A stretch of DNA of 27,818 bases from Candidatus Aenigmatarchaeota archaeon (lineage in GTDB: Archaea; Aenigmatarchaeota; Aenigmatarchaeia; CG10238-14): the NCBI GenBank assembly GCA_017608955.1, contig JAFCEW010000001.1:1-27818 (forward strand). Reading direction: 5' to 3'. Under the pieces are notes generated by a model, which searched no databases, was not told the DNA's origin, and saw only the letters and a program-made list of their open reading frames with translations. Shown here piece by piece: positions 13,385-21,945 of this stretch (position 1 is its first letter; every line of letters starts with the position of its first letter). A program made the translations under genes and the position numbers.

Positions 13385-13498
13385 GTTGGCGACCAAAGCG
13401 AAGAGGAAATACCCGTTCCCATTTCGAACACGGCAGTCAAGCTCTTCAGCGATCTGAGCAGTACTGCTTTCGAGCGGGAAATTCAGGGCGTTGCCAAC
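13385..13498 (+). rRNA. rrf: 5S ribosomal RNA
   Basis: A 114-nt 5S rRNA. The terminal helix is GTTGGC (13385-13390) with GCCAAC (13493-13498). The conserved loop segment CGTTCCCATTTCGAACACGG, followed by AGTCAAGCTCTTCAGCG, and the GCAGTACTGC helix are diagnostic. End positions are set from the terminal helix and may be off by one or two bases. No 16S or 23S rRNA is present in the window. The gene has its own TATA box and stands between two intron-containing tRNA genes. Confidence 0.96.
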
Positions 13499-13579
13499 TA
13501 TTTTAATTTAATGGTGATTGCTTATTGATCAAAAAAACAACACATTTTTCTTTAATTAATTCATATATTTTTTTATCAT

Positions 13580-13684
13580 GCCCTGGTGATGTAGTCCGGT
13601 CTAATTATTATATTTATAAAAAAATAAGGCCAAGCATATGGGACTGTCACTCCCATCACAGGGGTTCAAATCCCCTCCAGGGCG
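13580..13684 (+). tRNA. tRNA-Asp (anticodon GTC) with a 30-nt insertion in the D loop
   Basis: The acceptor stem GCCCTGG/CCAGGGC has discriminator G. The D stem is ATGT/GCAT. The anticodon stem TGGGA/TCCCA carries loop CTGTCAC (anticodon GTC), and the T arm is AGGGG-TTCAAAT-CCCCT. The D loop holds an extra 30 nt, placed at 13600-13629 but with an ambiguous junction. Removal leaves an 11-nt D loop, either AGTCCGGCCAA or AGTCCGGTCTA, both with the conserved A14, G15, G18-G19 and A21. The insert can fold with TTATT/AATAA beside a GGTC/GGCC 4-bp helix and a 3-nt bulge, similar to a relaxed bulge-helix-bulge splice site. The mature tRNA would be 75 nt. rpoH starts 15 nt downstream. Confidence 0.92.
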
Positions 13685-13699
13685 CTAAAAGGTGAGAAA

Positions 13700-13933
13700 T
13701 TGAAAGAAAAACATATTGATATATTGCATCATACTCTTGTTCCCAAACACACTATTTTATCAGAACAAGAAAAACAAGAGATAATAAATAAATATCAAAT
13801 AAAAAAACTCTCACAATTTCCTAGAATTTTGAAATCAGATCCTATTATTAAATTAATAGGTGCTAAACCAGGGGATCTAATAAAGATCGAAAGAGAAAAT
13901 TCGGATTATTATAGAGTGGTTGTAGAGGATTAA
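13700..13933 (+). CDS. rpoH: DNA-directed RNA polymerase subunit H (Rpb5 C-terminal homologue)
   Basis: A 77-residue archaeal RpoH, the equivalent of the C-terminal domain of eukaryotic Rpb5. The opening IDILHHTLVPKHTILSEQEK, then LPR-like FPRILKSDPIIKLIGAKPGDLIKI and ending YYRVVVED are diagnostic. It starts at TTG (13700) with GGTGAG just ahead (13691-13696). It is the first protein gene of the polymerase operon and follows tRNA-Asp by only 15 nt, so tRNA and polymerase mRNA probably share a transcript. rpoB'' begins two bases after its stop codon. Confidence 0.95.
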   Translation: MKEKHIDILHHTLVPKHTILSEQEKQEIINKYQIKKLSQFPRILKSDPIIKLIGAKPGDLIKIERENSDYYRVVVED

Positions 13934-13934
13934 T

Positions 13935-15428
13935 ATGGAAAACTATAAAAGACTTTTAAAGTCATTTGTGAGTGAAAAGGGGTTTATTAAGTTTCAAATA
14001 GATTCATATAATAATTTTGTTGAAAGAAAAATACCAGAAATACTGAAACAAATAAAAGAAATAAAACCAGATGTTCCTGATTTAGGAGAATTCAAAATTA
14101 AAATTGGAAGATTTAGATTAGGAGAGCCATCAATAAAAGAAGCAGATGGATCTCTTAGAAATATTTTACCAATGGAAGCAAGAATAAGAAATCTTACTTA
14201 TGCTGCACCAATGTATGTTGAAATGACACCTGTTCTGAACAAAATAGAATCTGAAACTATATGGGTAAATTTTGGTGACCTCCCAATAATGATAAAATCC
14301 AAATATTGTTCACTCAATGGAATGTCAAGAGAACAACTTATAGAAGCAGGCGAAGATCCAGATGATCCAGGTGGTTACTTCATTATAAATGGAACAGAAA
14401 GAGTTCTTGTATTATTGGAAGAAATTTCTCCAAATAGGATTATTGTTGAAAAATCAAATATAGCTAATGTAACAGAAACAGCAAGAATACATTCTGAAAA
14501 AGACAGATATGTGCAAAGACATACTTTAGAAAGAAAAACAGATGGAATAGTAAGAATAAATTTTGCAAATATAAACAGTTTGCCTATCATTATTTTATTG
14601 AGAGCGCTTGGATTAAAATCAGATAAAGATATTATTTCTACTATATCTTCAGATCCAGAAGTTCAAGATGAATTTTATCCTAATTTATTTGAAACTGAAT
14701 CTTCCAATTCAAAAGAAGCTTTGGATGAGATAGGAAGAAAATTAAGAATACCACAAAAGGAATATAGAAATGAAAGAGTTTCAAGACTTATAGATAAATA
14801 TCTCCTTCCTCATTTAGGTCAAGATACAAAAAATAGATTAGATAAGGCATTCTTCTTAGCAAAAGCAGTTGATAAACTTTTGAAATTGCATTTAAGAAAA
14901 ATACCACAAGATGATCTAGACAATTATGCAAATAAAAGATTAAGATTATCTGAAGATTTACTTGAAGTATTATTTAGATCAATTTTATTAGGAAAATGGG
15001 GACTTATAACAAGAATAACATATAATTATCAAAAATTAACAAAAAGAGGAAGATTTCCACCATTACCTGCCATAGTTGAATCAAATGTTTTGACAAATCA
15101 AATAATTTCTGCATTAGCTATAGGTTCATGGGTAGGGGGAAGAACAGGTGTTTCACAAAGATTGGAAAGAGGAAGTTTTGTTAAAAGTATTTCACATGTA
15201 AGAAATATACTCTCGCCTTTAACATCAACACAAGAACATTTCAAAGCAAGGGAATTACATCCAACACACTGGGGAAGAATAGATCCATCTCAAACACCAG
15301 AAGGAGCAACAATTGGATTAAGAAAATATCTAGCATCTATGGCAAGCATAACTACAGGCATTCCAACTAAAGAAAAAAATAATTTAATCAATATAATTAA
15401 AAAAACAGAGGGAATGAAAAATGAGTGA
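13935..15428 (+). CDS. rpoB2: RNA polymerase subunit B'' (N-terminal half of beta)
   Basis: The 497-residue N-terminal half of the split archaeal beta subunit, carrying protrusion, lobe and fork. Conserved blocks include FVSEKGFIKFQIDSYNNFVE, RNLTYAAPMYVEMTP, DPGGYFIINGTERVLVLLEEISPN, RIHSEKDRYVQRHTLER and, near the end, GRTGVSQRLERGSFVKSISH and REL-HPTHWGRIDPSQTPEG-TIGLRKYLASMA, the fork region. The B''/B' split is typical of many euryarchaeal and DPANN polymerases. The gene follows rpoH by one base with GAGG ahead of its ATG, and its stop codon overlaps the start of rpoB' by eight nucleotides. Confidence 0.97.
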   Translation: MENYKRLLKSFVSEKGFIKFQIDSYNNFVERKIPEILKQIKEIKPDVPDLGEFKIKIGRFRLGEPSIKEADGSLRNILPMEARIRNLTYAAPMYVEMTPVLNKIESETIWVNFGDLPIMIKSKYCSLNGMSREQLIEAGEDPDDPGGYFIINGTERVLVLLEEISPNRIIVEKSNIANVTETARIHSEKDRYVQRHTLERKTDGIVRINFANINSLPIIILLRALGLKSDKDIISTISSDPEVQDEFYPNLFETESSNSKEALDEIGRKLRIPQKEYRNERVSRLIDKYLLPHLGQDTKNRLDKAFFLAKAVDKLLKLHLRKIPQDDLDNYANKRLRLSEDLLEVLFRSILLGKWGLITRITYNYQKLTKRGRFPPLPAIVESNVLTNQIISALAIGSWVGGRTGVSQRLERGSFVKSISHVRNILSPLTSTQEHFKARELHPTHWGRIDPSQTPEGATIGLRKYLASMASITTGIPTKEKNNLINIIKKTEGMKNE

Positions 15429-17217
15429 TATATTCATAGATGGAAAATATATAGCAGCAACAAAAAATCCAGAGAAATTAATAAATATAATAAAAGAAAA
15501 AAGAAGAAGAGGAGAAATACCTAATGAAGTTAATGTTACATATTTAAAACATATAGATGCTTTAAAAATTCTTACTGATAGTGGAAGATTAAGGAGACCT
15601 TTAATAATTGTTGAGGATGGTAAGCCAAAACTTACAAAAGAACATCTTGAAAAAATAAGAAAAAATAAGTTAACATGGACAGATCTAATAAATCAAGGCA
15701 TTATAGAATATCTTGATGCTGAGGAAGAAGAAAATGCCTATATTGCATTAAATGAAAATGATATTACAAAAGAACATACTCATTTAGAAATAGATCCTTT
15801 AGTTATTTTAGGTATATCAACATCATTTGCACCTTTTATTGAATTTAACAGAGGAGATAGAGTAAATTATGGAGCAAAGATGATTGGGCAGGCTATAGGA
15901 ATATATGCTTTAAATTATCTAAAAAGAGTTGATACAAAAACAAATATTATGATTTATCCACAAAATCCTTTGGTTAAAACACATATGTATGATATATTAA
16001 ATTATGAAAATCATCCTAGTGGACAAAACATTACAATAGCTGTTATGTCTTTTGAAGGATATAACATGGAAGATGCAATTATAATTAATAAATCTTCTAT
16101 AGAAAGAGGGCTTTTATGGTCATATTTATTTAGAACATATGAAGCTGAAGAAAAAAGATATATGGGCGGTCAAGAAGATATAATTGGAATACCAGATCCA
16201 GGTGTAAAAGGATATCAGGGAGAGGACGCGTACAAACATTTAGACGAAGATGGTATAGCAAGTCCTGAAACAAAATTAAAATCTGATGAAGTTGTTATAG
16301 GAAAAGTCTCACCTTTAAGATTCCTTGGCTCTTTGGACCAATTTATAACTGGTTTAGAAAATATCAGAGAGACATCTGTAAAAATAAGGCATGGTGAAGA
16401 AGGAATAGTAGATAGAGTTTTCTTAACAGAAGGTCAAGAAGGAAGTAAATTAGTAAAAGTTGTTCTAAGAGATCTCAAAAGACCTGAAATAGGAGATAAA
16501 TTAGCATCAAGACATGGACAAAAAGGTGTTATTGGTCTTATTCTTCCTCAAGAAGAAATGCCATTCTCAGAAAATGGAGTGGTTCCAGATCTTATATTTA
16601 ATCCACATGGAATTCCGTCAAGAATGACAATTGGTCAATTATTAGAAATTCTGACAGGAAAAATAGCTGCATTAGAAGGAAAACAAATAGATGGATCTGG
16701 ATTTCATTCTACTCCAGAAAAAAAATTAAGAGAAATATTAGAAAGTTATGGATTTAGAAATGACGGAAAAGAAACACTATATAATGGCAGAACAGGAGAA
16801 AGATTTGAAAGCCAAATATTTATAGGAAATATATTTTATCAAAAATTAGATCATCTAGTTTCAAACAAATTACATTCAAGATCAAAAGGGCCTGTGACTT
16901 TATTAACAAAGCAACCAACTGAAGGAAAATCAAAAAAAGGAGGATTAAGATTAGGAGAAATGGAAAAGGATTGTTTAATAGCACATGGAGCATCTCTAGT
17001 ATTAAAGGAAAGATTTAGTTCTGATAAAGCCAAGGTTCCTATATGTAAAGATTGTGGTTTAGTTGCTATACATGACAGAATCAAAAATAAAAAATACTGT
17101 CCTATATGTGGTGGCACCAATATAGTTGATGTAGAGATGTCTTATGCATTCAAGCTTTTGCTTGATGAATTAAAATCCATGCTTATATACCCAAAAATAG
17201 TTCCAAAAGAGGATTGA
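15421..17217 (+). CDS. rpoB1: RNA polymerase subunit B' (C-terminal half of beta)
   Basis: The 598-residue C-terminal half of the split beta subunit, contributing to the hybrid-binding region, wall, anchor and clamp. Visible signatures are FIEFNRGDRVNYGAKMIGQA, MSFEGYNMEDAIIINKSSIERG, LRDLKRPEIGDKLASRHGQKG, NPHGIPSRMTIGQLLE and the C-terminal RLGEMEKDCLIAHGAS. A zinc site has cysteines at 542, 545, 560 and 563 (CKDC...CPIC). It overlaps rpoB'' by eight nucleotides. It ends with TGA, one base before the rpoA' ATG, showing TGA used as an ordinary stop in this genome. Confidence 0.97.
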   Translation: MSDIFIDGKYIAATKNPEKLINIIKEKRRRGEIPNEVNVTYLKHIDALKILTDSGRLRRPLIIVEDGKPKLTKEHLEKIRKNKLTWTDLINQGIIEYLDAEEEENAYIALNENDITKEHTHLEIDPLVILGISTSFAPFIEFNRGDRVNYGAKMIGQAIGIYALNYLKRVDTKTNIMIYPQNPLVKTHMYDILNYENHPSGQNITIAVMSFEGYNMEDAIIINKSSIERGLLWSYLFRTYEAEEKRYMGGQEDIIGIPDPGVKGYQGEDAYKHLDEDGIASPETKLKSDEVVIGKVSPLRFLGSLDQFITGLENIRETSVKIRHGEEGIVDRVFLTEGQEGSKLVKVVLRDLKRPEIGDKLASRHGQKGVIGLILPQEEMPFSENGVVPDLIFNPHGIPSRMTIGQLLEILTGKIAALEGKQIDGSGFHSTPEKKLREILESYGFRNDGKETLYNGRTGERFESQIFIGNIFYQKLDHLVSNKLHSRSKGPVTLLTKQPTEGKSKKGGLRLGEMEKDCLIAHGASLVLKERFSSDKAKVPICKDCGLVAIHDRIKNKKYCPICGGTNIVDVEMSYAFKLLLDELKSMLIYPKIVPKED

Positions 17218-17218
17218 A

Positions 17219-19741
17219 ATGATAGATAAATTAGTATTTACTGTACTGAACCCAGAAACAATAAGAAAAATGTCAGTTGCAAAAATAACAAAAACTGATT
17301 TATATGACCAAGAAGGGTATCCAATAGAAGGAGGATTAATGGACCCAAGATTGGGTGTTATAGATCCTGGTTTAAGATGCAGAACTTGTGGAGGTACTGT
17401 TGGGGAATGTGAAGGGCATTTCGGTCATTTAGAACTTACAAGACCAGTTATTCATGTTCACTATGCAAAACTAATTCATAATATATTAAAAGTAACTTGT
17501 AGAAAATGTGGAAAAGTTCTTTTAGACGAAAAAACTAAGGAAAAATTCCTAAAAGGCAAAAAATCATTCAAAAAATTAAAATCATTAGTCAAAACTAAAT
17601 GTCCTTATTGTGGTGAAGAACAAAACAAAATGAAGTTCATAAAACCAACAACAATTGTTGAAGGTTCAACAATCCTAAGTGCTTTGGAAGTAAGAGAAAG
17701 ATTGGAAAGAATTCCAAACGAAGATTTAATATATCTTGGATTAAAGAATGTAAGACCAGAATGGTTTGTTATTACTTTATTACCAATACCACCAGTAACT
17801 GTAAGACCTTCTATTACTTTAGAGACTGGTGAAAGATCAGAAGATGATTTAACACACAAGCTTGTTGATATAGTTAGAATAAACAAAAGACTTAGAGAAA
17901 ATATAGATCTTGGTGCACCAGACTTTATAATAGAAGACTTATGGGAGCTAGTTCAATATCATGTAGCTACTTATATGAATAATGAAATAACTGGAGTTCC
18001 ACCAGCAAGACATAGATCTGGAAGAATTTTGAAAACTCTGACACAAAGATTAAAGACAAAAGAAGGAAGATTTAGGCATAATCTTATTGGAAAAAGAGTA
18101 AATTATTCTGCAAGAACAGTTATAAGTCCTGATCCAATGCTAGATATTGATGAAGTTGGAGTTCCACTAGTAATAGCAAAAGAATTAACATTACCAATAG
18201 TTGTGAATGAAAAAAATATAAAGCATCTAAAAGATCTTATAAGACAGTATCCAGAATGGCCAACTATAAATTATGTAATAAAACCAGATGGTAGAAAAAA
18301 GAAAGTTATAGAATTGAATAAAAATGAAATAGCAGATGAATTAGATATTGGATATACAGTTGAAAAACAGTTGGAAGATGGAGATTGGGCATTATTTAAT
18401 AGACAGCCTTCTTTACACAGAATGAGTATAATGGGTCATAGAATAAAAGTTATGCCATATAAAACATTTAGAATGAATTTAACAACTTGTCCTGCATATA
18501 ATGCTGATTTTGACGGAGATGAAATGAATTTGCATATTCCTCAGACACAAGAAGCACAAACAGAAATAAAATTATTAATGAGAGTTCCGTTAAATATAAG
18601 AAGTCCAAGATTTTCTGGTCCTATTATAGGATGTGATAAAGATCATATAACAGGACTGTATTTGTTAACTCATGAAAATAAAGAGTTCTCAAGAAAAGAT
18701 GCAGTAAACATAATAAGAAATTGTGATGATAAAATAGAAATTCCAGATAAAAAAACATTCACAGGAAAAGAAATATTTAGTATATTTTTACCAAAAGACT
18801 TTAGTATAGAATATAAGGCTAAATGTTGTAAAGGATGTAAAAAATGTCTAAAAGAAAAATGTCCTTATGATGCTTATGTTAAAATAAAAAATGGAAAATT
18901 GCTTACAGGAACAATAGATAAAAATGGAATGGCAGTTTTCTCTGGTAAAATTTTAGATGAGATCGATAAACAATATGGGCATGATTTTACTAAAGAATTT
19001 TTATTTAAAATTACAAAACTTTCATTTAATATTTTAACAAGATATGGATTTTCTGTTGCAATTTCAGATACAGATCTTGATCAAAAAGTAATTGACAAGA
19101 CACATAAAATTATAGATGAAACAAAACAAAATGTAAATAATCTGATAAAAGACTATAAAAAAGGAAAAGTACAAACACTTGTTGGAAGAACACCAAGACA
19201 AAGCCTAGAAGTTCATATTCGTAAAGAACTTGCAGATTCATTGAATAAACTCGCAGAAGAAGTCGAGAGAAATTTACCATATAATAGTACATATATAATG
19301 GCGACAAGTGGTGCAAGAGGGAGTTTAGTTAATCTAGTTCAATGTGCAGCATGTATTGGTCAGGAAACAATAAAAGGACAAAGAATAAAAATAGGATATT
19401 ACAAAAGAACATTTCCTCACTTTAAACAAGGAGATATAAATTTAGAATCAAAAGGATTTGTGAAAAATGGCTATAAACAAGGGTTGAATCCGTTTGAATT
19501 TTTCTTTGATGCAATGAACAGTAGAGAAGGTTTAATGGATAAGTCATTAAAAACAAGACACTCCGGATATTTGGAGAGAAGATTAATAGGTGCTCTCCAA
19601 GATTTGAAAATTGAATATGATGGAACAGTAAGAGATAGCGCAAAGAAAATAATACAATTTGTTCCTGGTGAAGATGGATTGGATCCATCAAAAATACAAA
19701 AAGGTGGAATAGATGTCGGAAAAATCGCAGATAGATTATGA
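17219..19741 (+). CDS. rpoA1: RNA polymerase subunit A' (N-terminal part of beta')
   Basis: An 840-residue A' subunit bearing the catalytic centre. The clamp zinc sites are C54, C57, C64 and H67 (CRTCGGTVGECEGHFGH) and the pairs C94/C97 and C128/C131. The absolutely conserved magnesium-binding motif NADFDGD is at about 428-434, within CPAYNADFDGDEMNLHIPQ. The lid/rudder region includes GKRVNYSARTVISPDP. A cysteine-rich insert (CCKGCKKCLKEKCPYDAY, about 536-553) matches a segment I recall from some archaeal A' subunits. The protein ends at the usual archaeal A'/A'' split point. Its last 29 nt overlap the start of rpoA''. Confidence 0.97.
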   Translation: MIDKLVFTVLNPETIRKMSVAKITKTDLYDQEGYPIEGGLMDPRLGVIDPGLRCRTCGGTVGECEGHFGHLELTRPVIHVHYAKLIHNILKVTCRKCGKVLLDEKTKEKFLKGKKSFKKLKSLVKTKCPYCGEEQNKMKFIKPTTIVEGSTILSALEVRERLERIPNEDLIYLGLKNVRPEWFVITLLPIPPVTVRPSITLETGERSEDDLTHKLVDIVRINKRLRENIDLGAPDFIIEDLWELVQYHVATYMNNEITGVPPARHRSGRILKTLTQRLKTKEGRFRHNLIGKRVNYSARTVISPDPMLDIDEVGVPLVIAKELTLPIVVNEKNIKHLKDLIRQYPEWPTINYVIKPDGRKKKVIELNKNEIADELDIGYTVEKQLEDGDWALFNRQPSLHRMSIMGHRIKVMPYKTFRMNLTTCPAYNADFDGDEMNLHIPQTQEAQTEIKLLMRVPLNIRSPRFSGPIIGCDKDHITGLYLLTHENKEFSRKDAVNIIRNCDDKIEIPDKKTFTGKEIFSIFLPKDFSIEYKAKCCKGCKKCLKEKCPYDAYVKIKNGKLLTGTIDKNGMAVFSGKILDEIDKQYGHDFTKEFLFKITKLSFNILTRYGFSVAISDTDLDQKVIDKTHKIIDETKQNVNNLIKDYKKGKVQTLVGRTPRQSLEVHIRKELADSLNKLAEEVERNLPYNSTYIMATSGARGSLVNLVQCAACIGQETIKGQRIKIGYYKRTFPHFKQGDINLESKGFVKNGYKQGLNPFEFFFDAMNSREGLMDKSLKTRHSGYLERRLIGALQDLKIEYDGTVRDSAKKIIQFVPGEDGLDPSKIQKGGIDVGKIADRL

Positions 19742-20834
19742 ATTACCAAAAAAAATATTAGAAGAAATTAATAATATTGCTAAAACTAAAAAACTTTCTG
19801 CTACTCAAAAAAACAAATTAAAAGAAAGAATAATAAAAGAATATGAAAAAAATTCTTTTGAACCAGGAGAAGCTCTTGGTATAATAGCAGCACAATCAAT
19901 ATCAGAGCCAGCAACACAAATGACAATGAGAACATATCATTTTGTAGGTACAGCAGGAATTCAAGTAACTTTAGGTTTACCACGTTTGATAGAGATATTT
20001 GATGCTAAAAAAGAACCTTCTCGTGTTGTTATGACTTTATATTTAAATAAAAAATTCAATACAAAAGAAAAATCTGAAAAAGTTGCACAGAAAATAACTG
20101 AAAAAAAATTAAGAAATTATATAGAAACAATTTCTTTAGATTTGACAGCAAAAAAAATAAAAGTAAAATTAAAAAAATTGAAAAAATCTGAAATAAAAGA
20201 TATAATAGAAATTGTAAAGAAAAAATTCAAAAATTATAAAATAAAATATTTAAAAGATACAATATCTGTTTCTCTTAAAAAGGATTCTTCGATAAAAGAT
20301 TTACAAAAATTAAAAAAGAAATTACTTGAGGTTCATATTGCAGGAATACCTACTGTTAAAAATGTGATTGTAATAAAGCAAAATAATGATTGGTTAATAA
20401 AAGCATCTGGTTTTAATTTCAAAGAGATACTAAAATTTGATGAAATCGATAAAACAAGAAGTTATACAAATAATATTTATGAAGTAATGGGTGTTTTGGG
20501 TATAGAAGCAGCAAGAAATGTTATAATAAAAGAAATAAAAGATACTTTAGAGCAACAGGGATTAGATATAGACGATAGATATATAAAGTTAGTTACAGAT
20601 ATGATGACATTCACAGGTGAAATAAAACCTATTGGTAGATATGGTGTGGCAGGAATGAAATCGTCAGTCTTAGTAAGAGCAGGATTTGAAGAGACTGTAA
20701 AGCATTTAGTCAAAGCTTCAGTTACAAATGAAGTAGATGATTTTAGTTCATTATTTGATAATGTAATGGTAAATCAACAAATACCAGCTGGCACTGGAAT
20801 GTTTGAATTAATAGCAAAGATGAATGAGAAATGA
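19713..20834 (+). CDS. rpoA2: RNA polymerase subunit A'' (C-terminal part of beta')
   Basis: A 373-residue A'' subunit. The N-terminal part carries the trigger-loop and cleft motif EPGEALGIIAAQSISEPATQMTMRTYHFVGTAG, followed by GLPRLIEIFDAKKEPS. A lysine-rich jaw region follows, and the C-terminal block has TRSYTNNIYEVMGVLGIEAARN, MTFTGEIKPIGRYGVAGMKSSVLVRAGFEETVKHL and DNVMVNQQIPAGTGMFEL. The ATG at 19713 gives a 29-nt overlap with rpoA' and fits the family's start. The stop codon overlaps the next gene by ATGA, implying translational coupling. Confidence 0.97.
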   Translation: MSEKSQIDYELPKKILEEINNIAKTKKLSATQKNKLKERIIKEYEKNSFEPGEALGIIAAQSISEPATQMTMRTYHFVGTAGIQVTLGLPRLIEIFDAKKEPSRVVMTLYLNKKFNTKEKSEKVAQKITEKKLRNYIETISLDLTAKKIKVKLKKLKKSEIKDIIEIVKKKFKNYKIKYLKDTISVSLKKDSSIKDLQKLKKKLLEVHIAGIPTVKNVIVIKQNNDWLIKASGFNFKEILKFDEIDKTRSYTNNIYEVMGVLGIEAARNVIIKEIKDTLEQQGLDIDDRYIKLVTDMMTFTGEIKPIGRYGVAGMKSSVLVRAGFEETVKHLVKASVTNEVDDFSSLFDNVMVNQQIPAGTGMFELIAKMNEK

Positions 20835-21103
20835 CAGATTTAGTAAAATTAATAAAAAATGCTGTTAAAGAAAAGAGAATTATAGTAGGATATAATCAAG
20901 TTTTAAAACAAATAAAAACAGGTAAATTAGAATTAGTTGTATATGCTAACAATTTACCAGAAGATAGAGTTAAGGAGATAGAACATAATTCTAAAATAGG
21001 AAATATAAATATCAAAAAATTCTCAAAAGATAGTGTGGAATTAGGGCTTATATGTAGTCTTCCATTCAAAGTAGGTATAATAGGAATAAAAAGTGAAAGC
21101 TAA
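20831..21103 (+). CDS. rpl30e: ribosomal protein L30e (eL30)
   Basis: A 90-residue L7Ae-superfamily protein of the large ribosomal subunit. It shows the eL30 pattern IKNAVKEKRIIVGYNQVLKQIKTGKLELVVYANNLPED, ending GLICSLPFKVGIIGIKS. It sits in the conserved archaeal position between rpoA'' and nusA, overlapping the former by ATGA and sharing a single base with the latter. Size is normal. Confidence 0.93.
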   Translation: MTDLVKLIKNAVKEKRIIVGYNQVLKQIKTGKLELVVYANNLPEDRVKEIEHNSKIGNINIKKFSKDSVELGLICSLPFKVGIIGIKSES

Positions 21104-21516
21104 TGACAAGAGATTTTACAACAGAAACAATGAGATTACTCACTTTGTTTGAAAATATAACAAATGTTCCTGTAAGAGATTGTTTTTTAGATAACGGTGT
21201 AGTTTATTATATAGTAGAAGAAAATAAGGCTAGATTAGCAATAGGAAAAGATGGCGTTTCAATAAAAAATGCTGAAAGAATAATAGGAAAAAAAATAAAA
21301 ATTTATGAATATTCGCCTGATCTTGAAAAATTTGTCAAAAATCTTATCCCGCAAACTAAAGAAATCAAAATCATTAAAAATGATGAAAATATAGTTCAAA
21401 TTAAAGTAAGTAAAAACGATAAAGGATTTGTAATTGGTAGAGGAGGGGAAAAGATTAAAATATATAAAGAGATATTGAAAAGAATACATAATGTTGTAGA
21501 TTTGCAGGTGAAATAA
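21103..21516 (+). CDS. nusA: archaeal NusA-like KH-domain transcription factor
   Basis: A 137-residue archaeal NusA homologue consisting only of two KH RNA-binding domains, as is usual in archaea, which lack the bacterial N-terminal and S1 domains. The first KH loop is in RLAIGKDGVSIKNAERIIGKKIKIYEY. The second has the GxxG loop in FVIGRGGEKIKIYKEI. It is thought to act in transcription elongation or termination. It is positioned between rpl30e and rps12, overlapping each by one base, in the conserved order. Confidence 0.94.
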   Translation: MTRDFTTETMRLLTLFENITNVPVRDCFLDNGVVYYIVEENKARLAIGKDGVSIKNAERIIGKKIKIYEYSPDLEKFVKNLIPQTKEIKIIKNDENIVQIKVSKNDKGFVIGRGGEKIKIYKEILKRIHNVVDLQVK

Positions 21517-21944
21517 TGGCAAGAGGAGAATTTTCAGCAAGAAAATTGAAACAAAAGAGAAAAAAATCAAGATGGAAAGATAAAGCTTATATGAGAAGAA
21601 AATTAGCTCTTTATAAAAAAGATCCATTAAGAGGATCACCACAAGCAAGAGGAATAGTTATTGATAAGAGGATATGTGAACAAAAACAACCTCATTCTGG
21701 TCTTATAAAAACTGTTAGGGTTCAATTAATTAAAAATAATATTCAAGTTACAGCATTTGTTCCTGGAAATAAAGCTATAGATCATATTTCTGAGCATGAC
21801 GAAGTTCTTATAGAAAAAGTTGGTGGGTCACAAGGAGGTCCTGTTGGTAGTCAATGGGGGCTTAAGTATAAAGTCGTCAAAGTAAACGGAGTTGCTCTCT
21901 CTGAAATATTAAAAGGTAAGAAACAAAAACCAATGAGAGGATAA
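21516..21944 (+). CDS. rps12: ribosomal protein S12 (uS12) with atypical decoding-centre loops
   Basis: A 142-residue archaeal uS12 of normal length, recognised by the basic N terminus, DPLRGSPQARGIVI, RVQLIKNNIQVTAFVPGNKAI, EHDEVLIEKVGGS and YKVVKVNGVALSEILKGKK. Both decoding-centre loops differ from the near-universal sequence. The first loop, normally QPNSAxRK, is QPHSGLIKT (residues 58-66); Pro and Ser are kept, but Asn is His, Ala is Gly and the Arg is Ile. The second loop, normally GDIPGVRY, is GSQWGLKY (111-118), so the Asp and Pro that are nearly invariant are Ser and Trp. The reading frame is intact on both sides, so a frameshift does not explain it. It sits in its usual place between nusA and rps7. 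Confidence 0.95.
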   Translation: MARGEFSARKLKQKRKKSRWKDKAYMRRKLALYKKDPLRGSPQARGIVIDKRICEQKQPHSGLIKTVRVQLIKNNIQVTAFVPGNKAIDHISEHDEVLIEKVGGSQGGPVGSQWGLKYKVVKVNGVALSEILKGKKQKPMRG

Positions 21945-21945
21945 A

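Noticed and set aside
13499..13579. Extra gene between 5S rRNA and tRNA-Asp
   Set aside because: No frame with motif or start signal; only AT-rich spacer with weak TATA-like stretches.
19110..19316. Antisense frames within rpoA', EF-2, EF-1A and other genes
   Set aside because: They lie wholly opposite strongly conserved genes, have low-complexity hydrophobic or aromatic-rich translations and no promoter or ribosome binding site; they are shadows.
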